Part shown: one piece after another, positions 7,532 through 9,510 of the stretch
How the letters are laid out: every line of letters starts with the position of its first letter
Numbering within the stretch: position 1 is the first letter of the stretch
NCBI GenBank assembly: GCA_017457585.1
Contig: JAFTHD010000111.1
Coordinates: 1-9,510 of the forward strand
Reading direction: 5' to 3'
Length of the DNA stretch: 9,510 nucleotides
Source: Bacillota bacterium
GTDB lineage: Bacteria > Bacillota_A > Clostridia > Peptostreptococcales > Anaerovoracaceae
The notes under the pieces: generated by a model
What the model was told of the DNA's origin: nothing
What the model saw: only the letters and a program-made list of their open reading frames with translations
Databases searched by the model: none
Program-made: the position numbers and the translations under genes

Positions 7532-7644
7532 CGGGAATGCACGTTACTGCAGTAAACATAAACGTACAGGGTGTGGAACTTCCGGCGGAGGAGTTTTATG
7601 ACGAGAAGACAGTCAAGGGAAACAATGATGCAGATACTGTTTGA
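7528..7644 (+). pseudogene. Displaced C-terminal segment of the Asp23-family gene
   Basis: Reading from the ATG at 7528 gives a 38-residue peptide that opens MTGMHVTAVNINVQGVEL, matching the normal end of Asp23-family domains, and runs to a TGA at 7642-7644. It overlaps the nusB start by 47 bases. It has no good Shine-Dalgarno sequence of its own, so if made separately it would depend on reinitiation at the ATGA overlap. The alternative is a single Asp23 protein of about 135 residues produced by a -1 shift, or one that existed before a one-base loss. Confidence 0.7.
7587..7593 (+). promoter_or_regulatory. Ribosome binding site that sets the nusB start
   Basis: GGAGGAG is followed after four bases by the ATG at 7598. 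It lies inside the displaced Asp23 C-terminal frame. It supports 7598 rather than the in-frame GTG at 7571, which has no such site. Confidence 0.8.
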
Positions 7645-8005
7645 GCTTGAAGTTGCAGGAGAGCTTGATGCTCTCCATGCATCCGCTCTTGCAGAGGAAA
7701 TGATCGATAACAAGGAGAAGGAAAGGTCGAAAACCCTTCTCGTAAACATTACGGACAATATGAATTCCATCGATGATGAGATCAATGCGCACAGCAAGTC
7801 ATGGAAGACGAGCAGAATGCCTAAAGTGGATCTGGCAGTCTTGAGATTGGCTGTCGGCGAAGCAAGATATGCAGATGATGTCAGCGATGCTGTAGTCGTT
7901 TCAGAGGCCATTAACCTTGCGAAGAAATACAGTACCGAGCAGAGCGCATCCTTCGTACACGGCGTTCTCGGTGCAGTTTTAAAAGACGGCAGGTCAGATG
8001 AATAA
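7598..8005 (+). CDS. nusB: Transcription antitermination factor NusB
   Basis: NusB pairs with NusE (S10) to bind boxA RNA and promote antitermination, chiefly of rRNA operons. The 135-residue all-helical protein has the normal length. It starts with the arginine-rich TRRQSRETMMQILFELE (2-18), which forms part of the RNA-binding face, and ends with the well-conserved helices: PKVDLAVLRLAVGEA (75-89), AVVVSEAINLAKKYSTEQSA (98-117) and FVHGVLGAVLK (119-129). The start at 7598 is chosen for its GGAGGAG site and the standard N-terminus; an upstream GTG would add nine residues not expected in the family. It overlaps the next gene by eight bases. Confidence 0.96.
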   Translation: MTRRQSRETMMQILFELEVAGELDALHASALAEEMIDNKEKERSKTLLVNITDNMNSIDDEINAHSKSWKTSRMPKVDLAVLRLAVGEARYADDVSDAVVVSEAINLAKKYSTEQSASFVHGVLGAVLKDGRSDE

Positions 8006-8984
8006 CAGATATGTGCTCGGCATAGACACGAGCAACTACAAGACCTCCATTGCAGTGATAGACGAAGAATACAACGTAATATGCGATGAGAGATCTTTTC
8101 TCAAAGTAAAAAAAGGTGAACGCGGACTTCGTCAGTCGGACGCGTTCTTTCAGCATGTTCAGAAACTTCCGGAACTGATTGAACACATACCTGTTGACCT
8201 GGCTGATCGTCTTGAGGGTGTATTCTGGTCCAAAAGACCGAGACCCGTCGAAGGTTCATACATGCCTGTATTTACGGCGGGAGAGTCTGTAGGCAGAGCG
8301 TTATCCTCGGTTTCCGGTGTACTGGGCGCAGGTTTTTCTCATCAGGAAGGACATATTGAGGCAATCAGGCATGACGTCGGTATTGACCCGCATTCTGAAT
8401 TTCTGGCATGTCATTTTTCCGGTGGAACCACGGAGATTCTCCGCGTCTGTCCGAGAATACGAAATGTAGTCCATAACACGGGCATCTTTTACGATATAGA
8501 TATTGCAGGCGGCAGTAAAGATATCGCCCTGGGTCAGGTCATAGATCGGGCAGGAGTAGCGCTTGGTCTCGACTTCCCGGCAGGAGAGCAAATGGATAAA
8601 ATGGCTCTTCATGTTGATATTGGGACTGATTATCTTACCGACATAAAGGCAATTAGCGGTTTTTTTAACCTCTCGGGAATAGACACACAGATAAAACGAA
8701 CTATTGAAAGTGGTCTGCCTGAGGATAAAGAAGGAGCCTTTGCACGGGAGATCATGATGAAGATCTCTTCCGCCGTATGCAGCGCTATCGTTCAGTCTGC
8801 CAGCATAACGGGTCTGAATACCATCCTTATGGCAGGGGGTGTTTCATCAAGCCGTTTTATGAGAAATTACATTACGCGCTCGGACAAGCTGTCGGGTCTT
8901 ACTATCTGCTTTGGGAAAGATCATCTTTCACAGGACAATGCTGTCGGCACAGCAGTACTGGGGGGACGTTACTTATGGGATTAA
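7998..8984 (+). CDS. TsaD/Kae1-like paralogue, function unassigned
   Basis: A 328-residue ASKHA-fold protein related to TsaD/Kae1, often labelled O-sialoglycoprotein endopeptidase. Shared features: GIDTSNYKTS (8-17), the metal-binding HQEGH with His115 and His119, SGGTTE (141-146), ALGLDFPAGE (188-197), FNLSGIDT (223-230), MAGGVSSSRFMR (278-289) and SQDNAVGTA (311-319) with the expected metal ligand Asp313. Differences from true TsaD: the SCDET loop is SNYKT, the AGPGL loop is replaced by a stretch around KRPRPVEGSY (79-88), and SGGHT has become SGGTT. It is therefore probably not the t6A synthase; a regular tsaD should be elsewhere in the genome. Such paralogues occur next to xseA in Clostridia as far as I recall. 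The start has AGG at 7991-7993 and overlaps nusB by eight bases. Confidence 0.85.
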   Translation: MNNRYVLGIDTSNYKTSIAVIDEEYNVICDERSFLKVKKGERGLRQSDAFFQHVQKLPELIEHIPVDLADRLEGVFWSKRPRPVEGSYMPVFTAGESVGRALSSVSGVLGAGFSHQEGHIEAIRHDVGIDPHSEFLACHFSGGTTEILRVCPRIRNVVHNTGIFYDIDIAGGSKDIALGQVIDRAGVALGLDFPAGEQMDKMALHVDIGTDYLTDIKAISGFFNLSGIDTQIKRTIESGLPEDKEGAFAREIMMKISSAVCSAIVQSASITGLNTILMAGGVSSSRFMRNYITRSDKLSGLTICFGKDHLSQDNAVGTAVLGGRYLWD

Positions 8985-9510
8985 AACCGGTGTCGGTAAC
9001 ACAGCTTAACAGCTATATAAAGAGAATACTTCAGTCGGATCCGATACTTGGCAATATATCGGTGATAGGTGAGATATCAAATCTTAAGTTTCACGGTTCC
9101 GGTCACATCTATTTTTCGCTCAAGGATGCGGGCAGTACGGTCAACTGTTTTCTTCCGGCAGATAGAGCCTCCGGCATTTCCTTTATTCCTGAAGAAGGAA
9201 AGGAAGTTATTTGTCACGGTTACCTTTATCTTTACGAAAGAGGTGGCAGATACTCAATTAACATCCGGGACATGGAAGAGTCGGGTGATGGGGCTTTAAT
9301 GGCCGAGTTTAAACGGCTTCGTGATAAGCTGGAAAGGGAAGGATTATTTGACCCGTCACACAAGAAAGAAATCCCGGCTTTCCCCGAAAAAATAGCCGTA
9401 GTCACCTCGGAAACCGGCGCAGCCGTCAGAGATATTCTGAAGATCATCCGAAATAAAAATAATCGGGTCGATGTTCTCATATATCCCGTACTCGTTCAGG
9501 GTTCTGCAGC
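8975..9510 (+). CDS. xseA: Exodeoxyribonuclease VII large subunit, 3' end outside the window
   Basis: XseA with several XseB subunits forms exonuclease VII, which degrades single-stranded DNA into acid-soluble oligonucleotides in both directions. The first 178 codons are present and the frame is open at the right edge. The N-terminal OB-fold domain is at about 6-104 (SVTQLNSYIKRIL 7-19, GEISNLKFHGSGHIYFSLKD 32-51, ICHGYLYLYERGGRYSI 79-95). The start of the catalytic domain follows, with GLFDPSHKKEIP (123-134), IAVVTSETGAAVRDIL (140-155) and YPVLVQG (170-176), all characteristic. The ATG at 8975 overlaps the preceding stop by ten bases, with a G-rich GGGGGA stretch about eight bases upstream as ribosome site. 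xseB would be expected just beyond the window. Confidence 0.95.
   Translation, partial: MGLKPVSVTQLNSYIKRILQSDPILGNISVIGEISNLKFHGSGHIYFSLKDAGSTVNCFLPADRASGISFIPEEGKEVICHGYLYLYERGGRYSINIRDMEESGDGALMAEFKRLRDKLEREGLFDPSHKKEIPAFPEKIAVVTSETGAAVRDILKIIRNKNNRVDVLIYPVLVQGSA

Noticed and set aside
7571..7597. GTG at 7571 as the nusB start
   Set aside because: The added residues do not resemble NusB, and the ATG at 7598 has the strong GGAGGAG site.
7252..7911. Antisense open frame of 219 codons on the - strand
   Set aside because: It lies opposite the Asp23-family gene and nusB, has a Ser/Ala-rich composition typical of a reverse-frame translation, and shows no recognisable domain.
1..9510. A defence, mobile or otherwise novel multi-gene system
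   Set aside because: Every sizeable gene belongs to a recognisable core family, all lie on one strand with tight spacing, and there are no terminal repeats, integrase, transposase or CRISPR-like arrays.

Overview
This window carries only housekeeping genes, all on the + strand. The likely source is a low-to-mid GC anaerobe of the Bacillota (class Clostridia, possibly near the Eubacterium/Mogibacterium group). The assignment rests on protein families and gene order: RNase J, a YlbF-family protein, an mltG-trmR-trhP block as in Bacillus (yrrL-yrrM-yrrNO), and a clostridial-type Asp23-nusB-Kae1-like-xseA block. I saw no mobile element, CRISPR array, tRNA or rRNA gene, and no gene-free gap longer than about 85 bases.

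Bases 1-2872: the 3' part of an RNase J gene whose reading frame is open to the left edge, with a lysine-rich, pentapeptide-repeat N-terminal extension; then a small YlbF-family gene; then a clear sigma-A-type promoter with an extended -10, driving efp (elongation factor P). A perfect 8-bp hairpin with a short T run follows efp and may be a leaky terminator.

Bases 2933-7217: mltG (peptidoglycan lytic transglycosylase), trmR-like (tRNA U34 O-methyltransferase), trhP-like (U32-family tRNA hydroxylation protein) and a CNNM/CorC-type membrane protein. They overlap or nearly touch, so this looks like one operon. The middle two genes are expected to act in sequence to make 5-methoxyuridine at the tRNA wobble position.

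Bases 7238-9510: an Asp23/Gls24-family gene, nusB (transcription antitermination), a divergent TsaD/Kae1 paralogue, and the 5' part of xseA (exonuclease VII large subunit), again tightly packed.

No undescribed multi-gene system is evident. The points most worth checking are: (1) the Asp23 reading frame stops early and its conserved C-terminal strand lies in the -1 frame, with the stop and an ATG overlapping as ATGA; (2) the RNase J N-terminal repeat extension; (3) a CorC-type protein whose membrane domain lacks the family's usual ion-path motifs; (4) a TsaD paralogue with altered active-site loops.
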